Source: Drosophila miranda
Lineage: Eukaryota; Arthropoda; Insecta; Diptera; Drosophilidae
Length of the DNA: 64,000 bases
Direction of reading: 5' to 3'
Assembly: GCF_003369915.1 (NCBI RefSeq)
Contig: NC_046677.1
Location: forward strand, 11,594,001 to 11,658,000
Shown in pieces: positions 12,415 through 25,570 of the stretch (position 1 is its first letter; each line of letters starts with the position of its first letter). Made by a program: the position numbers and the translations under genes. Below the pieces are notes generated by a model. The model ran no database searches. It was given only the letters and a program-made list of their open reading frames with translations, and was not told the DNA's origin.

Positions 12415-14734
12415 TCAAAAGGGTTTTCAAAAGAAAAAAAAAAAACAAAACCATTATCAATGTTTTTGGGAGTATTTTACAAGCCCTTACAAAGAAGGAA
12501 AATAATGAAATGGAATTCTAGCAGAATTTTAATTTTAAGTATAGAAATTAGTCTTGAAACTTCTTAGAGGTGCCTATGTTTATTGGATTAGAGGCTTATT
12601 TTAAAGATATCTTCATAGGCAATGGAATCTAAGGAAACGATTCAGATCGTAAGCTGTTTTGTCGTTGCTCTTCCCTGTAAGCGTAGAGCGTATTTAAGCG
12701 TAGAGAATGAGAGTGATTTCTGGCACACATCAGAACTGGAAAATTATTTCCCCATAAAATTACAGCACGTTCTACAGAGCTTAGAGTTTCCCGGCTTCAC
12801 AGACCAAGCACTACCAGAAATGACATAAAAAATGTTCACCTAGAAATCTAAAACTTGCTCCAACAAAAACTAATACCAAATACAACCACTTTTTATTGTT
12901 CTTGAGCATAATGGACTCTTGTCTTTTGAGCTAGAGATTTAATGTCCTGCACTACATTTTTTCTGTAAAACTCAACCTGAAAAACCGTCGAAAGACATCC
13001 CTCCAGCTGTAGCCGGCTTTACGGCGCATTAGCTCTGCTATCGAAAGAACTTTGCTTAATCAATTTGCAATCAACAAGTTTTGCAGCGAAGCCCCTACCC
13101 ACTCGAGCGCGTCACTCGCACTCCCACATGTGGATGTGGATGCCGTTGATGACGTGGGCATAATCGGATTATGATTATATCGATGTCGTTGTCGCCGTCG
13201 CCGTCGATGTCGATGTCTATGGGGGAGTTATTAGCTTCAAATCGAGTTTAGAAATTAAATCAAGAGAATGCCAATTAACGTGAAAAATGCCTGAAGATGG
13301 AGATTGATGCACTCGAAAATGCTGTACACCGGGCAGCCAGAATAGAATCAAAACAAAACGATTTCTCAATGCCTGACATTGAGATTGGGATTGAAATTCG
13401 TGTGGGGGGGGGGGGGATGGGTATTCGAATGAAGGTTTCGCTTCTCTCTGGGATTTGCAGCGCCCTGGACATTTTGACTGATGAGTTGACGACGTGAGAG
13501 CCACACACAACACACAAGAAAGGAAACAACTTGGCAGCTTCTTTGGGCTTCTCTTTCGCCATTTTCACTACTAAACTAAATTTTCCACATCGTTAATTTA
13601 TATTAATATGATTTCTGTGTCAACGGTCGATGCGCTTGCCGTCGTCTAGAGCTCTGCTCTTCTCCCCATCGTTGTCGCATCGGTGGCGACTCCCCCGTCG
13701 TGTACGGTGCGGTGGCAGCGACAAGAACGACGACGAAGACGACGGCGACGACGACTACGGTGATGACGCCCATGGAGGTCGCCGTCGCAATGTTTATCTA
13801 AATTGTTATTTTTCACACTCCACGCAGTTCAATGAATTCGTGAAAATTACGTTTGGGACTTTGTGTTTGCTCGGCGCGCCGTCGCCTTCTACGGAATATA
13901 CTTCATCTTCCGTAGAGCCCATGGATGATGGTGACTCTTTAAGCGTTCGCCGGCTAAAGTATATTGGCATAAAATTCAATTTTCCTCCATTGTGTTAATC
14001 CTGTTATTAGCTCTCCGTTCTGCTCCCAGGAATCCTTTCTATTCCCCCACACACACAGCCAAACACACACGCTCCCGCACGGGATTGGGGGGCAGGACTG
14101 GGAGTCGCGTTTGGCGGCGGGACTGAGATTTTTTTGATGAATGTTTCAGGTCCTTCAACTCGTTCCACCACTACTCAAACACTGACACAAGTACTGTTGG
14201 TCGGGTGTGGGCGGTTAAGGGTTATGTTTGAGCTTTCTTTCTTTCTTTATTTTGGGTGGAATTTCCTATTATTTGGATATTTATTTGCTGGCAAATAGGG
14301 ATTCTTATTAAAGTGTGACTATTCGGAATACGTATAGAAGTAGGAGCAATTCCTTGCAAGGAAACTCCACTTTTATTGAATGTTTTGGAAATATTTTATC
14401 TATGGAATTTGTACCTGTTAATCCGGGAAAACATACAACTTCTTAGATGCCATACAAAAAACACAGAAAGAAAGTCTTTCGTGATTTTCCCTTGGGAGAG
14501 ATAGAGTCAGAAGTGGCTCTATGTCCACAAGGGTCCACAAAAATTGCATATCTTATGAAACGATTGGTTGAAATTATTCTTTTTAAGGACTATATGTCTA
14601 CGCTTTGAAGCGAGATAAAGAGAGAAAGAATAAATAAAGCGAAGAATAAATCGTAAGATTATCAATTATTTCCAATAAAGATCATCCTCTCCGATACACA
14701 CACACATACACAGAAGCGACGAGTGATCAAAATG

Positions 14735-15405
14735 CGAGGAGTGCAAGAAGAATATCGACCTCCGCAAAGGCCTCTCGACGGACATGGGCCGTCTTTACCT
14801 GAACGAACTCTACTCGGATGTGGAACTTCTGGTGGAGGATCGGCGTATGCCGACCCATCGATTTGTCCGCAAGGAGTGCGCACTTGCAAGCCACGCTCAA
14901 GGGGACCACGGCAAAAGGCCTGTCAGATTCGAGTGGAGGTGCCTCTGGATCCGTTTAAACTGATTTTTGGGAACACTGGCACACTGGACGTGGCTGGCAT
15001 TATAGGTGTTCTATTTTTCGTAAATTTTTTCGGCTTTCAAGTACTCGAGCCGGCCATAGCCCAACATCTGAAAGAGATGCTAACCATGGACTACGTGTTC
15101 ATCGTCCTCAATGTAAGGCATACGATCTGAACGACCTAGCCGAAGAACGACTCAAGTTCATCGACATCTAAAAGGAATCTTGAGGAAATACTGCAACAGA
15201 GGTGCCCACGTTCTATGCCTACGAGGTGGCCATCTTTAGATCTATGGGGAAATGCCACAATCCGAGCATAGGCATCAAGTCGGTGCTCTCCCAACCGGGG
15301 CTTCCGGGAATATCCCGTCCGCTACATTCGGGCCATGGGATTGGCGCGATGGGATCCTCCTTTGCTCAAAATATTGCTGCAGACGGCAGATAATCAGGAT
15401 AACCA
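14735..15405 (+). pseudogene. Decayed BTB-BACK gene copy, BTBD9-like
   Basis: Shifting between plus-strand frames recovers family blocks in the right order. First comes a BTB start with YLNELYSDVELLVEDRRMP then THRF (about 14798-14870). Next is RVEVPLDPFKLIF with TGTLDV (about 14930-14990), followed by FGFQVLEPAIAQHLKEML (about 15030-15080). Then come AYDLNDLAEERLKFID ending at a stop (about 15118-15170), LEEIL, and finally FYAYEVAIF with IKSVLS (about 15211-15290). These correspond to the BTB and BACK domains of the BTBD9 family (CG1826 in D. melanogaster). At least three frameshifts, in-frame stops and a missing segment of roughly a dozen residues after THRF show it is dead. The family's C-terminal discoidin-like domains are not seen. 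No introns or poly(A) tail are evident, so a retrocopy and an old segmental duplicate both remain possible. Confidence 0.65.
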
Positions 15406-15668
15406 GGAGTGATCCCTCTAACGATAGAATTGAAATACTCCAGAAATGTTCAGTCACAAAATCAATCTTGACATTAATTTCCCTCATTGAGTTTCCTTGC
15501 TTTAGCAGAAATCCCTTCTGCGGTTTACATATCAATTTCACACACACAGGCACATTCGTTTAGCGACCGAATCGGTTTCGAGAGGAATTGTAATATTAAA
15601 CCACTGGTATTCCAATTCCAATGTCTCCCTAGAGAAGTCACTGGCGGACGAATATAGAGAGGGAGAGG

Positions 15669-15669
<1 letters not shown>

Positions 15670-15700
<31 letters not shown>
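15670..15700. repeat. (GA)n microsatellite
   Basis: An uninterrupted run of about fifteen GA dinucleotides, just downstream of the BTB-BACK pseudogene. Confidence 0.9.
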
Positions 15701-15705
<5 letters not shown>

Positions 15706-15806
15706 ACGTCATCGTTAAATTTAATTAGGCATCAAATGACCAAACGGCCCAAGAGAACTAAATCAAAAGCCAAATGGCCTGAAAGCGACCCAAGTGCAAG
15801 AGCCAT

Positions 15807-15842
15807 CGTCACCCATCACCCATCACCCATCACCCATCTCCC
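15807..15842. repeat. Seven-base tandem repeat (ACCCATC)
   Basis: About four to five consecutive copies of ACCCATC in a C-rich stretch. Confidence 0.8.
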
Positions 15843-16559
15843 CCTCCCAAGCCTTAGCCCCCCCTGGAGGGGTTGGGTGGGTGGTCTTAACACTTTAAAA
15901 CACAATTAAAAGTCAAAACGTCAGTGCCTTGGTTTGGCCTGGGTGTGTGTTGTAAATGGAAGCCAGTGGGCAATCCCCCAAGGACCCTGGAGAGTCCGCC
16001 AATGAGGCGCCAAGAGAGAAAGTGTGTGCCAGAGAGGTGGAACATGACACTCTCCTTTACATAACATTTAACAAAATTATAATGAGGCATAGAACGGGAA
16101 TTGTGTGGCATAGAGCGGGCATTGTGCGTGGCCTGGTATCCTTCGGGGGTGATTGGAAGCTTAACCCTTGGCGCATGTTAATGAGATGATGTGAGGAATA
16201 AATTTACGCTTTTTTTGCATAGCTTTTTATTTTTCGGTCGATTCTAAAAGATAATCTCATGCATGTGCGGAGGGGGGGAAGGAGGAGGAGCAGGAGCAGG
16301 AGGATTCGGTGGCAGTGGCTGTGGCTTATGTAATTGCTTGAGTGAGTCATGGGTCATGAGCTAACCGTATTAGGCATCCATTAGTATAAATTCCATTATA
16401 GAACTGAGCAAGAAACTAAAGAGAAATAAGAGAGAAATGGGTTGTCTCGAAAGGCCGAAGAATCAAGTACACTTTTTAGGAACATTACTCCTATGATAGC
16501 TCTCTATTATAAAGAAAAAAGGTTTGTGTTGCCGTCGTCCGATATTTTACTCATATCTG

Positions 16560-16620
16560 CGCTAGAGAGCTAAGCGAGTGAGCCAGGGGTAGGCGTAAGA
16601 GCGAAGCGAGGGTACAGGGG
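16560..16620. repeat. Dispersed repeat fragment, copy B
   Basis: GC-rich sequence with GCGAGTGAGCCAGGGGTAGGCG, matching the reverse complement of the island at 10379-10449 with a few changes. The family is not recognised. Confidence 0.4.
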
Positions 16621-16933
16621 GCTTGCCGACTATTTCCGATTCGAATTAAATTTTTCTGAGCCAGTCTCTTAGAGAAATATGTACATGAAAATAATACATA
16701 AGACAGCTATAGAAACAGCAGCATACCTACCCTTAGCAGACCGATGAGCACTTCTGCATAACGCGCAATTAGTCTAAGCTATGGAAAGGAGTGCAGATTG
16801 GAATACGAATTAGTCTCCGACTATTATTAATAGTTAAAGCTTCCCTTTCACCATTACAAACCACTATTCAACATCATAACACCCTCCACAAGGGTATAAA
16901 ACATATACACTCCCAGAAATCCACTTGCTGAGT

Positions 16934-16962
16934 AGGATGTAGGATGTAGGATGCAGGATGTG
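16934..16962. repeat. Seven-base tandem repeat (AGGATGT)
   Basis: Four copies of AGGATGT or AGGATGC in a row, followed by AT-rich sequence. Confidence 0.75.
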
Positions 16963-19309
16963 TATTACTTATGTAATTATCATACACACAAAAACAAACA
17001 AAAACCCAAATTGGTTTATCTTTCAGAACGGGACAAAAGCTTCCCTTTAGATGTTCATAATTACAGAGTACCCGGAGGAGTTTCACTCCGAGTGTGGAGT
17101 GGCTGCTGCAGGAAGAGAACTCCCATGCCAGATTCAATTTGAAGCAATTTCATTTGGTTTTCCATTTGATTTTCCTTTTCCTTCTTTGTTTATAACAAAT
17201 TTCCACTTTCCATTACAAGCAAATTCTATGAGACCCCAGCAATTGTTTGATTTTCGTTTTTTCCCCATTTTTTGCGCTTATCTAATCGCATAGAGTGCGA
17301 AAATGTTATTTTAGCCGCTTATCTGCCCACCCGCACGCCACCCAATTTTCACACATTTTCCGTTCCGTTTTCCCCCGCTTACACACCTTTCGCGTGCTCT
17401 CTGTGGCCCGTAAAAATAAAGTTAAATAGTATGTAAACAATGTTGAGAGGCAAGCGGGCTACGAATGCGGGCCAATTTCAATTCAATTGGAATGTTTATG
17501 CCCCGGCAAATGGAATTCTTGGTATGGGGTAGCATCGCTATGGCAGGGGTGGGTTCTTCCCCCGGCGAGGGGAAAACTATTCAAACAAGTGGTAATACAC
17601 ATTATTTCTTGTGTTTATGTGATATTTATAGAAATCAGAGTTGAGCAAAGGTTACAGCCTTACTTTGGCTTACATTTTGGGGAAAGGTAAAAGGGTAAAA
17701 GGAGCAAAATGGCTGGAGAAGGGTATATTTTTTGGACAAACTAAAATTGTGTATAAGAAATAATCTTTGTATACCCAAGATATTTAAATATTCTCCATTA
17801 AAAATCAAAGAAAAACAGCTACTAACAGTTTAATCAAATGATATACCTTTCATGTATCGTATGTAGTCCTAACTTCTATAAAAGACATGTTTGCGGTCAT
17901 GTTTTTATCGGCTATCAGTAAATATCAATTTAATTCTATTATTAACCATCATTTTAAGCATTTTTTAATGCATTTGTGACATATTTTACTATAGATCCGA
18001 TGCTATATAGATTTTCATTGGCTAATGCTCTATTAATACTTCGAAGATGATGCCTTTAAGACTTTAAAGTATGGAATATCTATTACGCAGATTCTAGATG
18101 AAAGTATACATAGTCCTCTATACCATATTAAAGCATCTCCTTTCCCTACCGTATATGCTTCTTTCTATTTAAAAAACCTTCATTTCCTAGAGTTTTTCCT
18201 TGAATTGCAAATCAATCAATGATTTAAATGCCAATCAACTTCAACCAACGAATCAATAGGAAAATTGCAACACTTTTCAAACACTTTCCTTATCGTCTGT
18301 GTACCGTTCGTTCTCCCCTTTGGTCACAGACAAAATCAAATGCAATTTCACGGCTATTTGGATGGGAAACAAAACCGTTTCCCCACTGCTTTTTTCCAAT
18401 AATGAAATAAATGAGCGCAATTTTCAATTTGCCACGCAGATGAGCCACAAAACAAAGAGGAGCTGGAGTCGGAGCCGGAGCCGGAACCGTGGCATGCACC
18501 AAATGCAGGCTTTAAGCCGACTGCATACAGCAGTCGTACAGTACGTAGATGGCGGGGGAACGGGAGAACGCCGTGAAGTGTGCAACATGTGCAACAATTA
18601 GCGGTGCCTCTCGCTGGCTGGGCGCATCTTTGACATTTACACGAATCTCCTGTACCTTTACCTGTGCCTCCGCGTACGTGACATTTGGGCAATTGGCTGT
18701 TTGGACATATTCAAGTGGTAAGCGCTGGAAAGTGGTGCATTGCATACATGGTTCGGGCTACACTGAGAGAAGTCATAAACAAGAGGGATTCAACAAGAAC
18801 GAACTATCCAAAAAACACTCTGAAGGTGAAAGAACATTTCACTGCAAAAGAATTGTAGTATTTCTTACTGTAAAAGTTATCCCATTAGGATGATGATGAT
18901 ATATATAATGAAACCGAATAGGACCCCTATATTTTCAGCCTATATTGGACAGCAAACAATTTTTGTAGATGCTTGAAAATGGGGAAAAAGACCGTGGAAA
19001 CCGGAAACACAGATTGTACTGCCCCGAAGCTTGTCTTTCAGTGCATTGCGTACTGTACAAAAGAATCTTGTCATTGCAATTGACAGAGTTTGGGTCTACT
19101 CTTGACATTCCTCTCTCTCTTTGTACTCCCCTCCTACTCGTCCTTCCCTTTCCGCCCTTTCCCTCGGGCGAAGCTCCACAAATGTACATTTAATTAGCCA
19201 AGAGCAAGAAGCATTTCATTTGACTCACTCCCTTCTTCATCTGATTCGCTATGACATGATTTGTTTGTCAACTGGAACATTTGGAAAGGCTTCAACGAAA
19301 AAAAAGGAC

Positions 19310-19440
19310 ACGCATTCCCCCTATCCATGGGATGTTATATTTGGTATTCTTGCATCATCTTCGGGACCGAAGATTTTGATACTCTTAAAGAGCCATTGTT
19401 CCTATGGGAACTATACGATATAGTCGTCCGATTTTAATGT
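19310..19440. repeat. Relic of an interspersed Drosophila repeat
   Basis: Contains CCTATGGGAACTATACGATA followed by TAGTCGTCCGATTTT, a phrase I recognise as recurring in dispersed repeats of Drosophila genomes. Similar diverged material may extend to about 19670. Boundaries are not visible. Confidence 0.35.
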
Positions 19441-19894
19441 GGTTTTGTTGAGTTATGTAACAGCTGTTAGAAGTAATATTTCAAACGGCAATTCCTTAGG
19501 TTTCTTTCGATTATCTCTGCAAAGGGAACAATTTTTCTTACAAAGACCCATTTTATGACTCACTTTTCCTATGAAATCTATATAAAATAGTGCTCCGATC
19601 TCTTGAATCTTGAAAACTGAGCGCCTTCTATGCGTAGATACTTTGCTTATCACAAACACAGACGTATGTATATGTAGGCTTTATGGGTTTTGCATTTCCT
19701 TCTTTCTTTGCTTAGCAAACATCTCCTCAAAATCATATTAACCGCTCTTACCGCAAGTGTATGGAAAAGGAAATAAAACTCGCGTCACTTGAATCCTTAG
19801 AAAAATCAAAAACAATTAAAGTTTGCTCAAGAAAAACAAAAAAAAAACAGAACTCATCAGCATGCCACACACGCTGGCAAACACACGGTACCCT

Positions 19895-19983
19895 AGTGTG
19901 TGTGTTCGTGTGTGTAAATATGTTCCATTTCCCCACATTACACCCACACACACGTGCTCTAACACACACACACACACACACAC
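19895..19983. repeat. GT/CA-rich microsatellites
   Basis: A short GTGTGTGT run near 19898-19915 and a (CA)n run at about 19964-19983 within a CA-rich region. Further GT tracts occur at about 20270-20300 and 20695-20711. Confidence 0.8.
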
Positions 19984-22293
19984 CGCAAAAGAGCAGATAA
20001 CGTTGCCTACTTTTGCGCGCTTGGGTCGCCAACGCAAACAAGTTTTTGCGTGACGTCGTTTGGCGTTTTCATTCTTTTAGCCCCCCCTTCAGGCTTATCG
20101 CCCCACCACTCTCCCTTTCCACACTTCCCTCTTCTGCCATACTCCCCTTTCTTCGCCTCTTTTTTCACTCGTTTCCCTCACCGATAAATAAATTTGTACA
20201 TTTGGTGTAAATGTAAATAGATTGTTCTCCATTTGTGTGTGCATATGTGTGTGTCTGTCTCTCTTTCGTTGTGAATGTGTGTGTGTGGTTGTGTGTCGAT
20301 TGGGTGATTAAAGGGCGTCTGGCCAGAGGGGGTGATGCCAGGGGCGTCGCTCATTTGCGGCCTGGTCAAAGCGGCGCCAGTCAGACGACCGCCCCACCAA
20401 GCAAACTGAATCTCTCTCTTTATTTCCCTTGCCTCTCTCACACACTCTTCCTCTATTTCCGCTTTCTCGCTTTCTCCCTAACTCCAGCACTATTTCTCCA
20501 TCTTCCCCTTTCTCTGCTCTCAAGCCTCCTCTCCATTGTCATCCTTGTCGTGTGCGAAAATTAAAATATGCATTGCTGTTTGCCCTTGCCTTCTCCCTCT
20601 CCCACTCTGAAATGATTTAAGTGTATTATGTAAGTACTATGTGTGTGTGTGGCATGTGTTTATGTGTGCGTGATGGCCTTGACGCATTGTCACAGTGTGT
20701 GTGTGTGTGTGAAAAGGTAAGCCAGGACAAATGGAATCTTATCTCTGGCAGACAAATCGTAATACCATATTATTCTTGTGGATTAGAACTCAAATTTTTG
20801 GCTTTCACGATTGAATGGTAATGGTTTTGGGTGCACCATAAAATACCAGGAATAAAAGTCTTTGCAGATCAATAATGGGGCCTTTAGTATTGTTTTAGAA
20901 TACATATTTATGTATAAATAAATGCAACAAAAGTGGTTTCAAGAAATAGGGAACAATCTCTCAACAAGTCTCTCAGGAAATTATTAGACCTAATCCATGG
21001 GAAAATATTTATCAAGCAATCAATCGTCTTTCCCAAGTCGTCAAATAAGTTGAAAAATAAATATTTCAATATGGAAAATATCAAAGATATTTCAGAATGT
21101 ATTTACGAGCTTCTATAAAAACTTTAATCAGCCTTTACTTACCTGGTCATATTCTTTGAGAAATTATTAGAACAAATCCTAGGGTTCTAGTCTTTTTGGC
21201 TAATAGCTCTCTGCATTTTAAAATTTGTTGAAATAATATTCTAATAATAGTTCAGAGGCATAATTCTGTAAGTAACACAGCACCGATGTTATTATAAATT
21301 TAAATAAGGATATAAAAAGTATTTTAACGCTTTTACGACTACTTAAATATAGATCCCACCGTATCTTAAATCTCTTAAAAACCTTCAAGGCTCCGATCCG
21401 CATTTACATTCTGAAGTATTCTACATTTTTGTTAATTTTCTTTAATGTTAAGAACCCAAATCCACCAAAACTTATAATCAAGATATATTTTTAAGCTTTT
21501 CCATTCTAATAAAAGACAGATTATATAAATCCTGGACAGACTCTCGTTCATTAACAGGCCTAAGGTCGTGCCGCTCTCCGCCAGTCGACAGTGTGCCACT
21601 GACAGACAGACATGACAGTCCAGGGCCACATAACAGCCTCATTTGCCATTCATTTCCATGGCTGAAGCACACACAAACTTCTATCGACTGCAACAGGCCC
21701 CAAAGCAGGAACGCAGGGACAGAGGGACGGAGCGACGGAGGTAGGCAAGGACTCGTAATGCGCCATCAATAACAATTATCCGTTGTGTCACTTTTTGCCC
21801 AGGTGCAAATCGCGCGGCCATCAAAGGCAGGCTCCCCAGACGTCATCGACGACTCCCGCCTGGCTAGAACATTCCAATTAATAGCGCTTCATTGAACCCT
21901 GCTCCCGTAATTTAAATGCTAATTTTTTACCAAGTAAAGTAACCTTTTTACATAAATTGTTTGCTCTTTTTTTGTCAAGGTGCACCTGCAATGAATTTCT
22001 GTATTTTGTTTAGCAAAAGTTTATGATTTTCATAATCACAAATCAGGCGGAAGTTCAACTTTGATTACATTAACATTGTAAAGCAGTTTCCACCGATGGC
22101 GGTGCCCCATGACGTATGCGCCACGTTCGTGCTTGTGGAAACATAGATATGTATGTATATTTTTAAAAGACTCGCCTTCATCTTTTTAATGACACCAATT
22201 AGCAACTGCAGAGAGCCACTGATGCATACAGAAAGGAGGGACTGTGCCAGTAGAAGCCTTCCCACTAAAAGCCTTCCTTTCACATGTGCTGCT

Positions 22294-22341
22294 GCCTGTT
22301 GCCCGTTGCCTGTTGCCTGTTGCCTGATGCCTGATGCCTTT
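22294..22341. repeat. Seven-base tandem repeat (GTTGCCT)
   Basis: Six to seven consecutive copies of GTTGCCT, GTTGCCC or GATGCCT. Confidence 0.75.
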
Positions 22342-25181
22342 CTGGCTCGTTAAATCAAAATGCGTGCCATAAAAACGCTCGTTTCCCCGCCACAGAGCCA
22401 GAACTCCACAGAAGAAGAGCCACGCTGTGTGTAAATAATAATTATTTATACAATTTTTTGTTGTTTTTCCACCCCGTTTTCCAGTGAGTAACGGAGAGAC
22501 TTAACAAGCATTCAAGTTGTTTGGTTAAATACAAGTCCGTCCGAAAGAAACTCCTTTGGGATGTACTTTGGACAGAGATTTAAAGGGTTCTCAATCCGTT
22601 TTGTAGATTTACGGAAATTTATGGAAAGATGTCGAGAACATTGAAAAAAATTTGGAGATATATGGATTAGGAATTTTCGGATACCTTAAGTATATTATTT
22701 ATTGTTACCCAATTAATCTTTATTTAAAGCTAGATTTCTATCAAAATTAATATAATTGATATTCAAATATCCTTCAATACCCATCAAAATATATGTTTAT
22801 CCCAAATCTCATACCATATTACAAGTCAATAGGAAATCACTTTAGAAACCAACGGAAAATCATCGAAATTCAGGCCCATTCCTCAGCCAAATTTGACCCC
22901 AATATACAGCAAAACATATCCCCATTGACACCCTCCTGCCTGCCACCAAAAGGACCTTCGTGAAGAGTAAATATTACGGCCGATTATGTTGGAAAATACT
23001 TATTTATTGCTGGGGGTACGGGTACAACGTCAATCTTCAGGCTTGAGGACTCCATAATAAATGTAAATATGCCAACTGAATGACCACCAACCTCTCCTTG
23101 GGGCCAGTCCCCCCACGAAAGCCAGAGAAAGAGAGAGGAGTGTGGGGGTGTTGCGGTGATCAGGTCTTGGATGCTTGGAGCAGCTGTCGAGAGCGCTTTT
23201 TTGCTATTGACATTTGACAGGCCGCGTGGGTGGGCCTCAGACCCAGAGGGCAGGCACAGTTCCGAGTATAAGTCTAGCCCCACCAGCTCTTGCTCCCCCT
23301 TCTATTCTATTACTGCCTTATAATATTTTCTCTCGTTGTTTTTAGCATTTTTTAAATAACCGCGGGTGCGATTCCCCCAAATCCCGCAACCTACTTGGAA
23401 GGACGGGACTTGTCATGATTAAATTTGTGTCTTAAACGTGTTAAAGTCGATCCTGTAGATTCTTGCCCGGCTGCTTAAATATGCCAGTCGTGTGTTTCGG
23501 TAGAGAGACCTCTTTTCTGATTGCATTAAAGGCGTTGGCCCCCCCGGAGGATGGGATTGAATCAAAATTTGCGGTTGCCAGGACTGATGGCAGGGCATTA
23601 GAGATTATGAAATAAATTGGTGTATGGTGTATGGAAAATGTGTAAGTATGTTATTTTAATAGGTATTTCTGGGGGGTATTTTCTGGGATTTAAGGAGAGG
23701 TTTCTTCGTTTGCTCCAAGTCTCTTTCCATTGCTTGCACATTGTTTTACAATCCCAGACCCTTCTTTATAGAACTTTCTCCAGCAACTTCTTAAATGTGA
23801 CTCTTTCAATACAATATTTATTAGAGCATTTTGTTTGCTTGGGCTTTTTGTGTGTTGAGATGCCAATGTCGAGTACAATGATCGGTTTAATATGTTAAGG
23901 GGGATGGAAACACCGAACGCAGACCCTGAACCAACTGTTGATGGGGCAGGGCAGCAGACAAAACTCTGGGACAGGACACAGCCAGGCGGCAGGCGCAGGC
24001 GGAGATGGAGGCGGAGGCGGAGGAACCAGAAACAACAAGAGCCTGCATCCAACTTCTGTTGGATGGGAAATAATCAAAAGGCTCTATGCCAGTGGAGGAG
24101 GACTGTAAGCAGCAGCAACCGCCCACGCAATTGCTGCAGCAGCCTCGGCCTTCGGTGCTTCGGCTCCGAGACTCTGCTCTGTCTATATTCTATATTTTTG
24201 TATGACCTTTAACGAGAGAGTATGATGCCTTTCGGGAGAGGTTTGGAAAGCAGATAAGGTTGGTTTTATGCCTCTAAAAAGTAGATATACTCTAGACCTG
24301 AATTACTAGTAGATTTTCTTAAAATATGGGTGGTTAAACCTTTTTGTTTACAGAGAAAACCATAGAGAATTTATGAAATTTCCGTTTATGATTTTACATA
24401 CCCAAAAGAAAATTTGCTTTCTTATATCTACCATGGATATAATCCATCTTTAGGAGCATCTACAGCTTCGACTCTCATTGGGAAAGCCTTTCCTTTTGTT
24501 TTTTCTTCTTTCCTGTTTATTATTTCCACATCTCTACTGTTTGGGGGCTGCTGATGGGGGCTAGAGTACGCCAACGCTCGCGTTCTTGCCGTCGTGTGAT
24601 TTACATAATGTCCTTGTCGACAGTGTTACGCTGCCCCTACACCCGCTGCTGTCGCTTCTGTCGGTGCTGCATTGACTTGCCAGTTTAAAAATATTAACTG
24701 TCAATTTGTATTTGGCAAGACTTGGCTGAAGAGGATTTTGCGGGCAGGACTGGTACATAGGCCACAGGAGCAGGGGTGCTGCTGCATTGGGAGTGCTGCA
24801 CTTGAGGCTGAAGTTGACTTATTTTTATGCCACCAAAGTGGATGGTGGGGATGGAAAAATACTTCCTCTAGAGTTAACATTTGCTTGGGAGTTTAAGAGT
24901 TCAGATATCTTCGGAAATTAAGGAATAAAGCGGAAGAGGTTATAAAACAAAAATTATTATAGGAAATTATTGATATCTACTTTTTTTCTTTATACGTTAT
25001 TCAATATTAAAACGTTTAAGACTTCAATAAAATACCAAAAAACTCGTTCTTATCAAGTACAGTTTCAGTATTTTTATGTGTTATTTAATACTAAGTTTTA
25101 GAGAAAAAAGAGTGGAACTTGTTTGGGTTTTAATGTAAATACCTCATAGAATTCAATCAAATACCAGAAAACTTTTTTTTG

Positions 25182-25435
25182 TCTAGTAATATTTCAGTTT
25201 TATTTAAGATTGTTTATTATTTATTTAAATTTCAGTATTATTCAGTATTTTGATTGTACAAATTTTATCTTAGTAATTATTAATTATTAATATTACTCTA
25301 GTAATATTTCAGTGTTATTTAAGATTGTTTATTATTCATCAATAAGTCATATTCTTATCTATTTAAATGTCAGTACTATTCAGTATTTTGATTGTACAAA
25401 TTTTATCTTAGTTATTATTAATTACTAACATCCTT
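25182..25435. repeat. Diverged tandem duplication (115-138 bp unit)
   Basis: The sequence from TCTAGTAATATTTCAG at 25182 recurs from 25297. Within both copies the same blocks appear in order: AAGATTGTTTATTATT, CAGTATTTTGATTGTACAAA, TTTTATCTTAG. The offset grows from 115 bp at the start to 138 bp near the end because the second copy has an insertion of about 23 bp. Confidence 0.8.
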
Positions 25436-25461
25436 CATCCCAGTTCCCTTCCATTCTTCTC

Positions 25462-25570
25462 TTTTACTATCCATAACTTTTATACTCCAACGCTTCTATT
25501 CCACTCCATTCTCTTTTTATTATCCATAACTTTTCTCTCTATCATTCTCCCTTTACTATCCATAAATTTC
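25462..25570. repeat. Degenerate pyrimidine-rich tandem repeat
   Basis: Three copies of TATCCATAA followed by C/T-rich sequence (near 25470, 25520 and 25557), with periods of about 40-50 bp. Confidence 0.5.

Noticed and set aside
13630..13998. 122-codon Asp/Arg-rich ORF
   Set aside because: Driven by CGACGA/GTCGTC-type simple sequence; no recognisable domain and no splice or promoter context.
15807..15842. Regularly spaced short repeats that might look like a CRISPR array
   Set aside because: The units are directly tandem with no spacers and the genome is an insect's.
23892..24212. 106-codon Arg-rich ORF
   Set aside because: The basic stretch comes from GGCGGAGGCGGAGG purine repeats; no family resemblance.
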